A stretch of DNA of 64,000 nucleotides from Glandiceps talaboti (taxonomy: Eukaryota > Hemichordata > Enteropneusta > Spengelidae), in the NCBI RefSeq assembly GCF_964340395.1, contig NC_135570.1, forward strand, positions 7,802,822 to 7,866,821. Direction: 5' to 3'. The translations under genes were made by a program, and so were the position numbers. The notes under the pieces were generated by a model, which was given only the letters and a program-made list of their open reading frames with translations, made no database searches and was not told the DNA's origin. The first letter of the stretch is position 1, and every line of letters begins with the position of its first letter. This document shows positions 35,877-46,891 of this stretch, piece after piece.

Positions 35877-38547
35877 GTCATATGCCTTATCTAGGCAAGG
35901 TCATGCAGTACTAGTATTTTAGTATTTATTTGTTTGCATCGTGCCAGTTCGTTCTGTACAACAATTTTCCTTGAAATTCGTGAAGAAAATGTTTACCATG
36001 TTCTAACTCGGACCCCTGTGTATTTCATAGCCTTAATCCTTTGCGCTAGCGGATTTCGACCCCCACGGGGAGGGGGAGGGGATACCTCAAAATTTTCAGA
36101 CGGGATGTGTGGCCCAAGTTCAAAATATCTACCCATTATAATACAAAAACAGACACATTGTTAGGGGTTACAACCATCCGGTCAATTACCTTCATTCTAA
36201 TGATGTGAATGTATTTCTGACTGGAACCATGAAGAGATTTCCCATGTTAGTCAACCCCATAATAAAGGAATTTCGACACCGACCCATGTTTAGGGATTTT
36301 CTTTTTGAAGAAAGTGACCCATTTGGGCCGCACATACCCGTATATCTTTTTGGGATGTATACCTCCGGGACTCTAGTAGAAGTCAGGAGCGTGAATAGTC
36401 TACTTGGCTAGTATTTTTACGGTGTTTTATATTAAATCTTTGTTCTCTTGCAGCGAACAAGGAGACATCATTTGTCCATGCCATTAGTTCAGCTGGCGTT
36501 ATGTATACTTTAACGAGGAATTGTAGTCTTGGTGACTTTGAAAAGTGTGGATGTGATGACAGCAAAAAGGGTCGTCAAGGTGAGTACATCATGTCCCGTT
36601 ATACGCTCCTCAATACACTAGCTGTAGCCAGAACTTTGTTAGGTACAATAACTAACTGCTTATGGATAATATCAACCAATGGTTAACATGTTAAAGGATA
36701 TGTATATACTAGTTTGATTCTTTCATGATACCTTCTTATTGAAAGTTGTAACCTGCTTGGGTTGGTACGACGATGGAAAACCAACTATCGGGAAGGTAAC
36801 TTCCATAATGCAAATAATCTTTAGGTTTGTAGGACAATGGAAAATCTGCTATCGGGAAGCTAATACAATAATAATTGTAGTCTCCAAGCATAGGTCAGTA
36901 TAGTGTAGCATACACATTTATTAGACTACACAGGCAACAGGGTGTTAGTGAATCCATAGATTTACTAGCGAGACGAATACCGTATATACCCTCCTTTCTC
37001 AATATAGATTCGATCAATTACAAGTAAGTGACGTGTTGTATGTATTTGCTACTTTTACAGGTGGAGAAGGTTGGACGTGGGGTGGATGCAGTGATAATGT
37101 CAACTTTGGTGAAGATGTTTCTAAACTAGTTGTTGATACATTTGAAACTGGTAAAGATGCCCGTGCTGCGATGAATTTACACAATAACGAGGCAGGTCGT
37201 AGGGTGAGTACTCAATCCAGTTATCATTTTGGTATTTTTGGAACTTTCGTAATTGTCAACAGACCTCTAAGATCAATAATAGACAAGAAAAATCAACTTA
37301 CATGTTTCTTTAGAACTACAGATACAGCACCACACACAATTAGGGTTGTGTAGAGGGCATTTTACACGACAGTTTTATATGTATTCATATAATGTACACT
37401 TTCTACCTTTCTATAATGCACAAGTCGAAGTCTAATACTTAGTTTGTTAACTAAAGCCCGCCTCCACGTGGCCAAGTAGGGAAAGCGCAGATGCACATAT
37501 AGCGATTACAGAAAATGTGTGTATGTACAATACAAAATGCGTAAAAATTCCCACGGCCCTGTCACTTGAGGGCGATGATCTAGATCGCTAAACCACAGGC
37601 AAGGAAGAAATTTCTTCCCTGTCTGTGGCTAAACTGAGTGCATGACATTGTACCACCTATAATGTCATGAATACTCAACTTGTCCGGCTTTACAGGTACT
37701 GTGTCTTTGAATTTGTGTTTACGGTTCTAAATTTATTTGGCTGAAGCAATGTTGTACCAAAATGAATCAACGTAAAATGGGATTATCGTCACAGGTAAAT
37801 GATGAAAACCCAAATTATGATTTGAGAGCGTCCCTAACATGTACACACACTTTCTCTCAGTTGGTTGTTCTTTTTTTAACCGATCAACCCATCATTGTTA
37901 CGAAATCGAAAACACAAAATCGTCAACCACGTGGTTGAAAACGGCTGGGATGTTCGAGTATTTTGACACATCAACGTTTTTTTCAAGATGTTTATTCGAA
38001 TCGCAAACTTACGTTTTGTTTACTGTTTCTGTTCCAGGCTGTTCGTCAAACTTTGAAACGCACTTGTAAATGCCACGGTGTATCAGGCAGTTGTACTACA
38101 CAGACGTGTTGGAGGCAGTTGGCTGAGTTTCGCGTCGTTGGTGATTTCTTAAAACGCAAGTACGAGAGAAGCATTCAAGTGGATTTTGTCAGCGGCAAAC
38201 TGAAACAATACAACAGCGCACGTGAACAGACCTTACCCGAACTAAGTAAAAAAGATTTGGTATTCATGGAGGAATCTCCCAATTACTGCAGAGTGAATGT
38301 TTCCATCGGTTCCATGGGAACCGTTGGGCGAGAATGTGTTCGTGGCAACAGGCAAAATAAAGATGGACTCTCGAGATGGGAACGCGAAAGTTGCAAGAGA
38401 TTGTGTACGAGTTGTGGACTAAAGGTGAAGAAGACAACAGTCACCGAACTGTCAAGTTGTAACTGCAAGTTTCATTGGTGTTGCTCAGTCAAATGTGACC
38501 AGTGTGAGAGACGAGTAACAAAGTTGAAGTGTAAAGCTAGGAAGTAA
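33404..38547 (+). CDS. Wnt8: Wnt8-family secreted glycoprotein (5 coding exons)
   Basis: Secreted lipid-modified ligand for Frizzled/LRP signalling. Coding exons are 33404-33514, 35572-35716, 36454-36579, 37061-37203 and 38038-38547, joined in phases 0, 1, 1 and 0 to 344 residues, the normal Wnt8 size. The signal peptide is short ([11 protein letters not shown]). LTDTRSV with [36 protein letters not shown] and WGGCSDN are strongly Wnt8-like. [10 protein letters not shown] (about residues 185-194) is the hairpin with the acylated serine, and the cysteine-rich end runs CNCKFHWCC to KCKARK. I chose ATG 33404 because it begins directly before the hydrophobic segment; an in-frame ATG at 33302 would add 34 residues. 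The first intron has a GC donor (GAG|gcaagt). Any noncoding first exon is not certain. Confidence 0.93.
34783..34830. repeat. Short hairpin repeat in Wnt8 intron 1
   Basis: ccacagacaagaaa and tttcttccttgtctgtg-like arms form a hairpin; a sister copy lies at 37590-37640. Confidence 0.5.
35572..35716 (+). CDS. Wnt8: Wnt8 exon 2
   Basis: Acceptor ttacag at 35571 and donor gtgagt, phase 1. It encodes [20 protein letters not shown], the first conserved cysteine pair of Wnt8. Confidence 0.92.
35844..35878. repeat. TTG microsatellite in Wnt8 intron 2
   Basis: About eleven TTG units, 130 bases after the exon donor at 35717. Confidence 0.95.
36454..36579 (+). CDS. Wnt8: Wnt8 exon 3
   Basis: Phase 1 to phase 1. 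It encodes [23 protein letters not shown] and [10 protein letters not shown], highly diagnostic for Wnt8. Confidence 0.95.
36750..36868 (+). repeat. Short direct duplication in Wnt8 intron 3
   Basis: acgatggaaaaccaactatcgggaag and acaatggaaaatctgctatcgggaag are about 70 bases apart. Confidence 0.6.
37061..37203 (+). CDS. Wnt8: Wnt8 exon 4
   Basis: Phase 1 in, phase 0 out. It encodes [15 protein letters not shown] and [15 protein letters not shown], the core Wnt motif. Confidence 0.95.
37590..37642. repeat. Short hairpin repeat in Wnt8 intron 4
   Basis: ccacaggcaaggaagaaatt is followed at once by its inverse tttcttccctgtctgtgg. Same family as 34783. Confidence 0.6.
38038..38547 (+). CDS. Wnt8: Wnt8 exon 5 (C-terminal half)
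   Basis: Acceptor ttccag in phase 0, stop TAA at 38545-38547. It encodes the CHGVSGSC hairpin, [23 protein letters not shown] and the cysteine-knot-like end [16 protein letters not shown]. Confidence 0.96.
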   Translation, partial: AVRQTLKRTCKCHGVSGSCTTQTCWRQLAEFRVVGDFLKRKYERSIQVDFVSGKLKQYNSAREQTLPELSKKDLVFMEESPNYCRVNVSIGSMGTVGRECVRGNRQNKDGLSRWERESCKRLCTSCGLKVKKTTVTELSSCNCKFHWCCSVKCDQCERRVTKLKCKARK

Positions 38548-40640
38548 GATAACTTCTTAATATGTGTACAGACAATGCAGAAGAAATACTCCGTTCCTTA
38601 GCAACAACGCGAGAAAGTCTCGATTCATGTTTTATGCAATACGCGAGATGCTTTCTCTATTTAACAGTGTTATTTATTACCTTACAGTTACCATAGCCAC
38701 ATTGCGAGGTTGCCACAACTACGTTGCGAGGTTACCATAGCTACATTGCTAGGACCAACTACACTTTGTATATTGCACATTGTATAAATGAACACGCAAT
38801 TTAATGACCAGGTTGTCATGTTTATTTCTGATATATTGATAAAATATATCTTTATTACTTAGGAGTATTGATCATAAAAAAATAATGTAAAAAATTGTTA
38901 TTTAAATGTATGCTCGTGTTCCTTGCTATGGCTATTTAACTTTGAAACCACGTGAGTAGCACGTGAGCCTCACGTGGGTACCGATAAAATCAATTGTAGA
39001 CCAGCCTAGGCCAAGTACCATTAGAAAGACTATTAAAAGAATTTCATACACTCGCAATAAAATTGCAATAAGTTTTCAAATACAGATTGTTTTTTCTAAA
39101 ATAATGAATCAAACAGTGTATATCTTCTTTTTAAAAAAATACCTTGATTTCCTGAGGCGTAACCCTTTAAGAAAGGACCACTAGTAAATACATAGAGCTA
39201 AAGATGACGATGACGTCACCATGAATTCACTTCACTTCGATTGTATATACTACTAATGCATTATGTAAAATTATCGTTATTTATTCCAATTTTGGATTTT
39301 TGTAAGATATCTGTAGTTTTCAATGCCAATTTCCTTTAGTGAAACAAGTTATTTCGTAATAAATTTAATAATGGTGAAAAAACCCCGATTTGATTGATAT
39401 CTGTGTATTTGTGTGTGTGTGTGTGTGTGTGTGTTTGTTTGTAAAAGTTATACTTTGTTACAATTGAAAATGCAAATTTGTACGTTCGACACATATTTAC
39501 ATATAAGCCCCCGAAACACCTGTCAAGTCTCGTAGACTTTGTATCGGACACAAGGTTCCCGACACAAAGCATAGTGCCCCTGTTTTGAACCCGAAAGAGT
39601 GATGTCTGAAAGATGGGCCACAGACAAAGTCGCAGTCGCGTGCGTATCGAGGATTTTGTCTGCAAACATTCAGTAAGGCCGAAGAAACAAATCTATTTGG
39701 GTAAAGCGATGGCTGAAGAATAGAGACATGTTGCTGCCTACAGCAGTCTTGCGAGAGAACTCTTGACATCCAGGGATATTCGAATGGACCCAGGGTCATT
39801 CGACTATCTCCTAAATCTGATCGGACCAATTATTAACGGATGGACACGTATTGCTGTACACTCCCAGGTGGTTTCCCACTTTTCGGATGGACTGGCCTTG
39901 CGATTTCAAGCCATCGGTAAGCTGTTTTAAAGTTATTTTTGTCCTGTGTCAGTGTAGTTTTGAAACAATCACGTAGTTTGCTGGGAAATATCGGTGTAAT
40001 GAATAGCGTAAGCTTAATTTGAACTGGTTATCTATAGGTACACGTAATGTGATTTACTAACTTAATGTTTACGTATGAATGTTTACAAAAACAGTCTACT
40101 CACCAGATTTGCAATGAGCTGTTGGCTCAATATAGTATAGTATACTGTTTGTTTTATTATCTGTTTGAGTATTTTCACGAGGGTTTGACATTTACCCAGC
40201 CATTATCCGATAAAATTTAAGTTTGCATCTGTTACGTCTAATCATTATTCGATAATAACGGACGATATTATCGGATAGTGTCGGGCTTGGCTTATCTGTC
40301 CCCTGTCAAATATTAGACTCTTAACTAGAAATTAAAACACCTACACTAAACCACTGCAAGTGGTGTTTTACAATATGACCCCCTTTCTATTCCCCCTCCA
40401 CAAACTTCAAGAGTGGTGCTTTTCAAAATGACTCCCAACCAAAAATATCCCCCCAACAACTAAGGTAAAAAAAACAACTACCCCTAAGTGTCAGAGATGA
40501 TTGAACGTATGAGCTTAAGAAGTTCCCTCGTCGTTTCCTAGGTGATACACGTTGGCTATTATAACGTCATACCTCGTGGTTGTATTACTTGCACTACTGT
40601 CATTGGTGTCACTACGTAGCAACGACAGCGTGCCACGCCC

Positions 40641-40693
<53 letters not shown>

Positions 40694-41960
40694 CGCGATT
40701 ACTTTGTCAGTCGAAGTATAGACGCTGCCTATGGTGATGTGCTAAGTCTATGGCATGTCAGCACTCTACACACATTGAACAGTTTAGTATGCAAGGTTCA
40801 ATTTGTTTGATATCACAGGTCAAGTAAGTCATATATTACGAACGATGTTATCATGGGAAAGGGAGTCCACAATATGTAATCCATTTGAGGTATTTCACAC
40901 ACATTATATGATCGTGGTATTGCTAAGCAAGCTTTAATGTAGTAGCTATTAATAACAAACAAAGGGAAATAAAATCCTCCTTCATTTTAATTTGGTTGCA
41001 CATGTCAATTTCATAATTACACATCTTATTTTCAATATGACAGTATTTTAATCATGATGTTCAATAGAGTAATCAGATTTCATTTTTCCAAATGATTTTG
41101 AATTAATAACGTTTACTGTCATAATCCAAGAGACGAATTCAACATCTTCTGATCTAGTTTGGATTTTCAAATGTGATAAATTTTATATCATAATCTTCAA
41201 TTTTTCGTTATTTCTTTCAAAACTTACACTTTAGAAGTGAGAATACTGCAAGACAATAATTGTTATCCAAGATTTTTGAAATATTGCAAATATCGAAAAA
41301 GTGAGAGAGCGCACTTTGTAAGGGCAAGCAACGCCTGGAGCTTTCAGTTTAGATGTTTCATTATGTATAGTTGAATGGAATATGGAGAGACCGGAAGTAA
41401 ACGTAATATGAAGTGAACTTGACTAAAAACGAGGTCAGAGTAAACATTGTCCGTAGTCAGTGGCTCTTATCGATTACGAAATTTCGTGTAACTTTTTGGT
41501 CCTGTAAATTCCATACACTGTAGTCTGGAGCGTGAATGATTCGTCATCACATGTCACGTGTTGACAGAAGCGCCACCTACGACGAATCTTTCAATGTAGG
41601 TAGTTTATTACAAGTTTGATACATAGTTTACGAGAACCCAGCACTCACCTTTACAGCTGATACAAGTTGACCCAGTATGTACTCAGAACAAGAACAGGCT
41701 GGTAAGATATTGACAAATGCTCCAGCTGAAGTTTAGAGCAGTATGAGCCTAGGAGACCAATTTTCTTGAAAATCAAAGTTTCTAAATCTCTCCAAACTTC
41801 GCTATATAAAAACTTGTTCCTGGTATAGTAGGAGTTTACCATCTGTTTTTTTTTCCAAGGAAATCGAACACCTTTTATTTTCCCATTCAGTTATAACAGT
41901 ATTCAGCGGCCATATTAATTTGAAATATACAACATTTTGACCTATACAAATAAATTTCAA

Positions 41961-41991
<31 letters not shown>

Positions 41992-43360
41992 CATACATAC
42001 ATACATACATACATACATACATACATACATACATACATACATACATACATACACACATGTAGTACGTACGTACATACATACATACATACATACATACATA
42101 CATACATACATACATACATACATACATACATACATACATACATACATACATACATACACACATGTAGTACGTACGTACATACATACATACATACATACAT
42201 ACATACATACATACATACATACATACATACATACATACATACATACACACATGTAGTACGTACGTACATACATACATACATACATACATACATACATACA
42301 TACATACATACATACATACATACATACATACATACATACATACACACATGTAGTACGTACGTACATACATACATACATACACACATACATACATACATAC
42401 ATACATACATACATACATACATACATACATACATACATACATACATACATACATACGTACATACGTACATACGTACATACGTACATACATACATACATAC
42501 ATACATACATACGTACATACGTACATACATACATACATACATACATACATACATACATACATACACACATGTAGTACGTACGTACATACATACATACATA
42601 CATACATACATACATACATACATACATACATACATACATACATACATACATACATACATACATACATACATACATACATACGTACATACATACATACATA
42701 CATACATACATACATACATACGTACATACGTACATACATACATACATACATACGTACATACGTACATACATACATACATACATACATACATACATACGTA
42801 CATACGTACATACATACATACATACATACGTACATACGTACATACGTACATACATACATACATACATACATACATACATACATACATACATACATACGTA
42901 CATACGTACGTACAGTCAGTGAAGGAGATTACGTCAATGACCCAAATTATGTAAATATACAACAGTCTTTCGGTGTTTCAAATGAAATATAAAGAAATAA
43001 AAAACATATTTCATAGAAAACCGAAATTATAGAGACAAGTTACAGAGTCAGGAAGATAGTTATGCCCTCGTTCCATATAACCTAACTCTACCATTACAGG
43101 TCAGAAAACTAGTTCACACAGATCATAATTTTATAATGAAAATATCATACTTTAGTAGAGAACTGATTATTGTATAATAACTTTGACATTAATACATAAA
43201 ACCTATTATTTGGGGGTAAAGAGTCATTAATTAAAATGGAAGCCGACGAAATTAAAATGTATGGGAATCAATAATTTTGATGATATTATCCACGTCATTA
43301 TCACTATGATCTATAAGCGCTTCATATACCAGCATTGTCACGTTCAGCCGGTATTTCCAG
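38548..43360. other. Intergenic region, Wnt8 to opsin
   Basis: It begins with the probable Wnt8 3' UTR, including three ~26-base copies of accatagctacattgcgagg at 38686-38755. It also holds (GT)n at 39411-39434, (CAA)n at 40640-40693 and the CATA array. No coding exon is supported. Confidence 0.6.
41956..42915. repeat. ~960-bp CATA microsatellite with spaced inserts
   Basis: (CATA)n interrupted at about 90-110 base intervals by cacacatgtagtacgtacgta (near 42050, 42156, 42246, 42344, 42564), then by cgta variants. This suggests higher-order duplication. Confidence 0.96.
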
Positions 43361-43455
43361 GTTTTCAGTGCACTGCTTCACGTCGAAATGTTAGCAGTGT
43401 AGGAAGACATGGTCGGGCCAGTTTTTGGAACCAGAGACAGACTACAACCTTAGCG
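43361..43455 (+). other. Possible 5' UTR exon of the opsin gene
   Basis: Acceptor gtatttccag and donor GCG|gtaagt bound 95 bases upstream of the opsin. A second acceptor (ttatcatttag) at 44071 would begin the leader directly before the ATG at 44160. Splicing is inferred only from site sequence. Confidence 0.3.
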
Positions 43456-43639
43456 GTAAGTACTACCTCGATCTACTTTTCTGATCGATAACAAACAACA
43501 TTTGAATATTGTGAAAACGCACCTCGAATCGAAAAGTTACGTTTATTTTGATATCGTTATGTTTATTTTTTTAACGGAATCAGTGGACATAGAAGACTTA
43601 GTATGTATTACTATTAGTTTCATATGGAAAATACATTCA

Positions 43640-43950
43640 TGTCATTCTGTATGTGTCATCTTGAGGACATTCTCGTGGCACACGCTACAGCGATATTTCC
43701 ATTCTCACAGAAATATATTTCCCGAGTCCAATAGATTTTGCCTCTTACCACTATGGTCGGGGTTCGAACCCATTCAGGGTTTGATTAAATTTACCACGCT
43801 GTAAGTAAGAAGAGTGTCGCTCAGTTTGACTCTACCGAACAACGCAGGTTTTTCCAGGGTACACGGGTTTCCTCCTGCATTAACACTGAACCCATGAGGG
43901 ACTTCTTGGGAGATAAGTGTTTATATGCTTAAAGAACTACTCAGTATAAA
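43640..43950 (+). mobile_element. Possible SINE fragment
   Basis: It contains ggttcgaaccc, matching a tRNA B box, then caggtttttccagggtacac and gggtttcctcctgcattaa, a phrase I associate with old metazoan interspersed repeats. No A box is clear. Confidence 0.35.
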
Positions 43951-44071
43951 TGCAGATTTGTTTGTTTTTTTGTTTATTCACAGACAGATTTTTATCTTCA
44001 AGTCGGTAGAATTCAATGCTAGTCAGTGCGTGACAAAAGTCATTTACATCTCAAACTTTTTTATCATTTAG

Positions 44072-44159
44072 GCAAAGTTTTAGAGGTTGAAGTGAAATAC
44101 ATCAATAGACGGGAAGGATTCGTTATCAGCTGTATCCAAGAAGAAGAAGATAGTAGAAG
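44072..44159 (+). other. Probable opsin 5' leader
   Basis: The segment between a pyrimidine-rich acceptor and the opsin ATG. It holds no in-frame upstream coding signal. Confidence 0.3.
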
Positions 44160-44347
44160 ATGTCGATTTCTCTATCTTCGATAAGTCCACTCAACGTGAC
44201 GTCACTGGGCAACACTACTGACATAGTTGTAATAGCAGCAGACTACGTCCCTCCACGATACGTCTTCATCGCCGTGGGCATATACCTTTTAATCGCCGGA
44301 ACTATTGGTTTCTTTGGCAACGGCGTGGTCATTTGGATGTTCAGCAC
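44160..44347 (+). CDS. Opsin exon 1 (N terminus, helix 1)
   Basis: ATG at 44160, donor gtaagt at 44348, phase 2. It encodes the glycosylated N terminus, YVPPRY and helix 1 with GNGVVIW. Confidence 0.88.
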
Positions 44348-46891
44348 GTAAGTAATACAGATACTCAGTTATTCTATTGCAACTGGTTGTTTTCAGCAAA
44401 CGTCGTTTAATATATGTATGAGGATTGGGTATTTATTTTGGATTTTGAATGGAACAATTTTATCATGGCTTCCTACTTGAAAAAATCAATGAGAAACAAC
44501 ATATATAAAGTCCTTGTTTGTAACTCAATAAATTGCAAAAGATTAATAAACATACAATTGTTCGTACAATAACAAACTTATTATGCTTTTGCAACCTAAT
44601 GAGTTACAAACATAGGCGTGGTCTATGTTGTTTCACATTCATATTTTTCAAGTAGGAAGCCATGATAAAAAATTTTTTTCATAAATTAAAAAAAAATCCA
44701 AAGCAAATACCCATGATGAAAGCTATTAATCCTATTGGTCGAACTCCGACATATCCCGAAACACATAAGACATATTTAATAAATCTCACATTTGTGACAT
44801 TTTTTCACGACCAATGATAAGAGACAGTGATTCTTATCTAGCGCATGCGCAACAACTTTGATATTTTTCAAGTGACCGACAATGCACGAAATTTCATCTT
44901 CATATTATCTGCATTGTTTTACAGGACAAAATATCTCCAAACGCCAGGAAATATGTTAGTTGTGAACCTAGCTGTTAGTGACATATTGATGGATATCTCC
45001 AATTTTCCACCAATGATACTGTCGTGTTTCTTAGACAGATGGGTATTCTTTGAAAGACTTGGTAAGTTTTGTTTTTGTTTCTTTGTTTCTTGAAATAAAG
45101 TTTCGAGTTGTTAAGCCTACGTTACAGGATGGATAGGTTCACTTAGCAGACGTTTCCACAACAGAGCCTGCGAACTCAAATTTTCAAATTTAATATTTTT
45201 GGCCACACATCATCGGCGTCATTTGAAACAAATTTTCGGGCAGATTCTAATACAGGGTAACGAGAAACATAGAACTTAAAAGAGCCACCCCAAGCAAAGC
45301 CATGTACCTTTTTTGTCTCCCTAGGTTGTCTGATTTATTTATCTTGTGGTTCTCTAGGTTGTACTCTGATTTATTCATTTTATTGTTTCCCTAGGTTGTT
45401 TGATTTATTCATTTGTTTGTCCCCCTAGGTTGTCTGATGTATTTAATTTTTGTCTCCCTAGATTGTCTGATTTATCCATTTTCTATTTGTGGCTCATTTT
45501 TTTGACTCCCGAGGTTGTCTGATTTATCCATTTTTGACTCCCTAGGTTGTCTGATTTATTCATTTTTTATCTCCCTAGGTTGTCTGATTTATTCATTTTG
45601 TGGCTCCCAGTTTGGCATAATGTCTATCATTACTATGACAGTAATTGCCTACGATCGGTACTATGTGATATGCAATCCGATGAAAGCTACCAGAACTGTA
45701 ACCAAACGTCGGTCTCTGGTATTCATCATCTTAATCTGGTTATATTGTTCATTCTTTGCCACGGCTCCACTTATTGGCTTCGGTGCATACATCTTTGAGG
45801 GTTACGAACGAAGTTGTACCTTTGACTACCTGACCCAGACAACTATGAATTACGCCTTTGTCTCGTCCCTCTATTTTGGGGTGTTCGTCTTGCCAGTCAG
45901 TTTCATTACGTTCTGCTACGTTAAAATGATAACAATGGTTCGTTCTCATCGTAAGAAATTGGATAAAATACAGGACAACGTGACCAGGAAAGGTAAACCG
46001 AATAAAACTGCAAAACAAATGAAGAAAAAGGCCAAAGAAGCGAAAAAAGAATTTGCCCTTGCTAAAATCTCCATGATCATCATCTCCCTGTTTCTGTTAT
46101 CTTGGACCCCGTATGCAATGGTATGTGTCACGGGTATGTATATTGACGCCTCTCTATTGACACCCCTCATGACATTCTTTCCCGTCATATTTGCTAAAAG
46201 TTCATGTATCTATAACCCACTTGTATATGCACTCACCCATGAAAAATTTCAAAAAGCTGTCAGGGAGCGACTGGGAGGCACATTTCCATGTCTTAAGCAC
46301 TTGGGTGAAACAAAGAAAAAGAAGAAGGCAAAAAAAGAAAGGAAGGAAAAGCGAGGAGTTGGTCGCAGAGATGCAAAAAGGCGTATGTCAATGCAGGAGG
46401 ATGACCATGTCGCCGAACGCTCCACATCTGAAGAGGATGACGACACGGATTTTGATTCGACGTCACAGGCTCCATCGGAGTCTCAGCAATCTGATAGCAA
46501 CTTTAGTACTGAAGGCTCATCACCTCCGACCCAGTCCAGAATTCAGTCGATCAAGAAGGAAATAAACGTACGAATGGAACAGAATCTCAAATCGGCAGCT
46601 CCTACACCCGAGAACCAAAAGCGACAACCAGCTAAAGGTGCCCCAAGTAAATCATCAGAAAATGAACCTGGTCTTATGATGAAGGCCAAAGTAACGGATG
46701 ATGAAAGAGGAGTTAAGAAAGACAGCGAGTCTTCAGAAGTACAAGCAACTACGTCCAAGAAACATGGGGACGATACTAGTGAGATCCTAGCTGAAGAAAA
46801 ATCAAGACAAACGGGTGCCAAGGAGGGAATTGATAATAAAGTATTTGTCGATACCGAAAATGAAAATAAAAAAGCAGTGACGTCACTGTAA
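44160..46891 (+). CDS. Rhabdomeric (Gq-type) opsin
   Basis: Seven-helix light receptor. Exons 44160-44347, 44925-45061 and 45579-46891 join in phases 2 and 1 to 545 residues. Key sites are NVT and NTT glycosylation sequons at the N terminus, C110 and C188 for the disulfide, Y113 (typical of r-opsins), a Glu in EGYERSCTFDY at the E181 counterion position, DRY at 134-136, SWTPY in helix 6, the retinal Schiff-base lysine at about K315 (FAKSSCIYNP) and NPLVY. SCTFDYL and the long lysine-rich third cytoplasmic loop point to the melanopsin/r-opsin branch. Helix 8 reads HEKFQ rather than the usual HPKY/F(R). The tail of about 200 residues is highly charged. AATAAA lies near 47013. I cannot place it in a subgroup without a tree. 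Confidence 0.93.
44403..44735. mobile_element. Foldback MITE family A in opsin intron 1
   Basis: Complete copy: atgaggattgggtatttatt and atcatggcttcctacttgaa in the left arm, ttcaagtaggaagccatgat and aatacccatgatg in the right, with a palindromic centre near 44560. Confidence 0.85.
44925..45061 (+). CDS. Opsin exon 2 (helix 2)
   Basis: Acceptor tttacag, donor gtaagt, phase 2 in and phase 1 out. It encodes LQTPGNMLVVNLAVSDILM and the first extracellular loop to FFERLG. Confidence 0.92.
45305..45610 (+). repeat. Tandem copies of the opsin exon 3 acceptor
   Basis: Units of 32-52 bases of the form tgtctccctag/gttgtctgatttattcattt. Junctions that copy the exon start fall at 45325, 45358, 45395, 45429, 45462, 45514, 45546 and 45579 (the real one). 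Confidence 0.9.
45579..46891 (+). CDS. Opsin exon 3 (helices 3-7 and tail)
   Basis: Acceptor ccctag in phase 1, the last of eight tandem copies of this site. The exon encodes CLIY (C110 to Y113), DRY, Lys315, NPLVY and the charged tail. Stop at 46889-46891. Confidence 0.9.

Noticed and set aside
39497-39916. Possible exons on either strand around 39.5-39.9 kb, with a donor-like gtaagc at 39917
   Set aside because: No supporting acceptor in phase and no recognisable protein motif.
41887-42962. Frames of 312-338 codons of MYVC repeats
   Set aside because: CATA microsatellite read in three frames at once.
45515-45578. Open frame extending the opsin exon upstream to 45515
   Set aside because: It is made of copies of the acceptor region; the protein needs the phase 1 join at 45579 to give the normal G-CLIY of helix 3.
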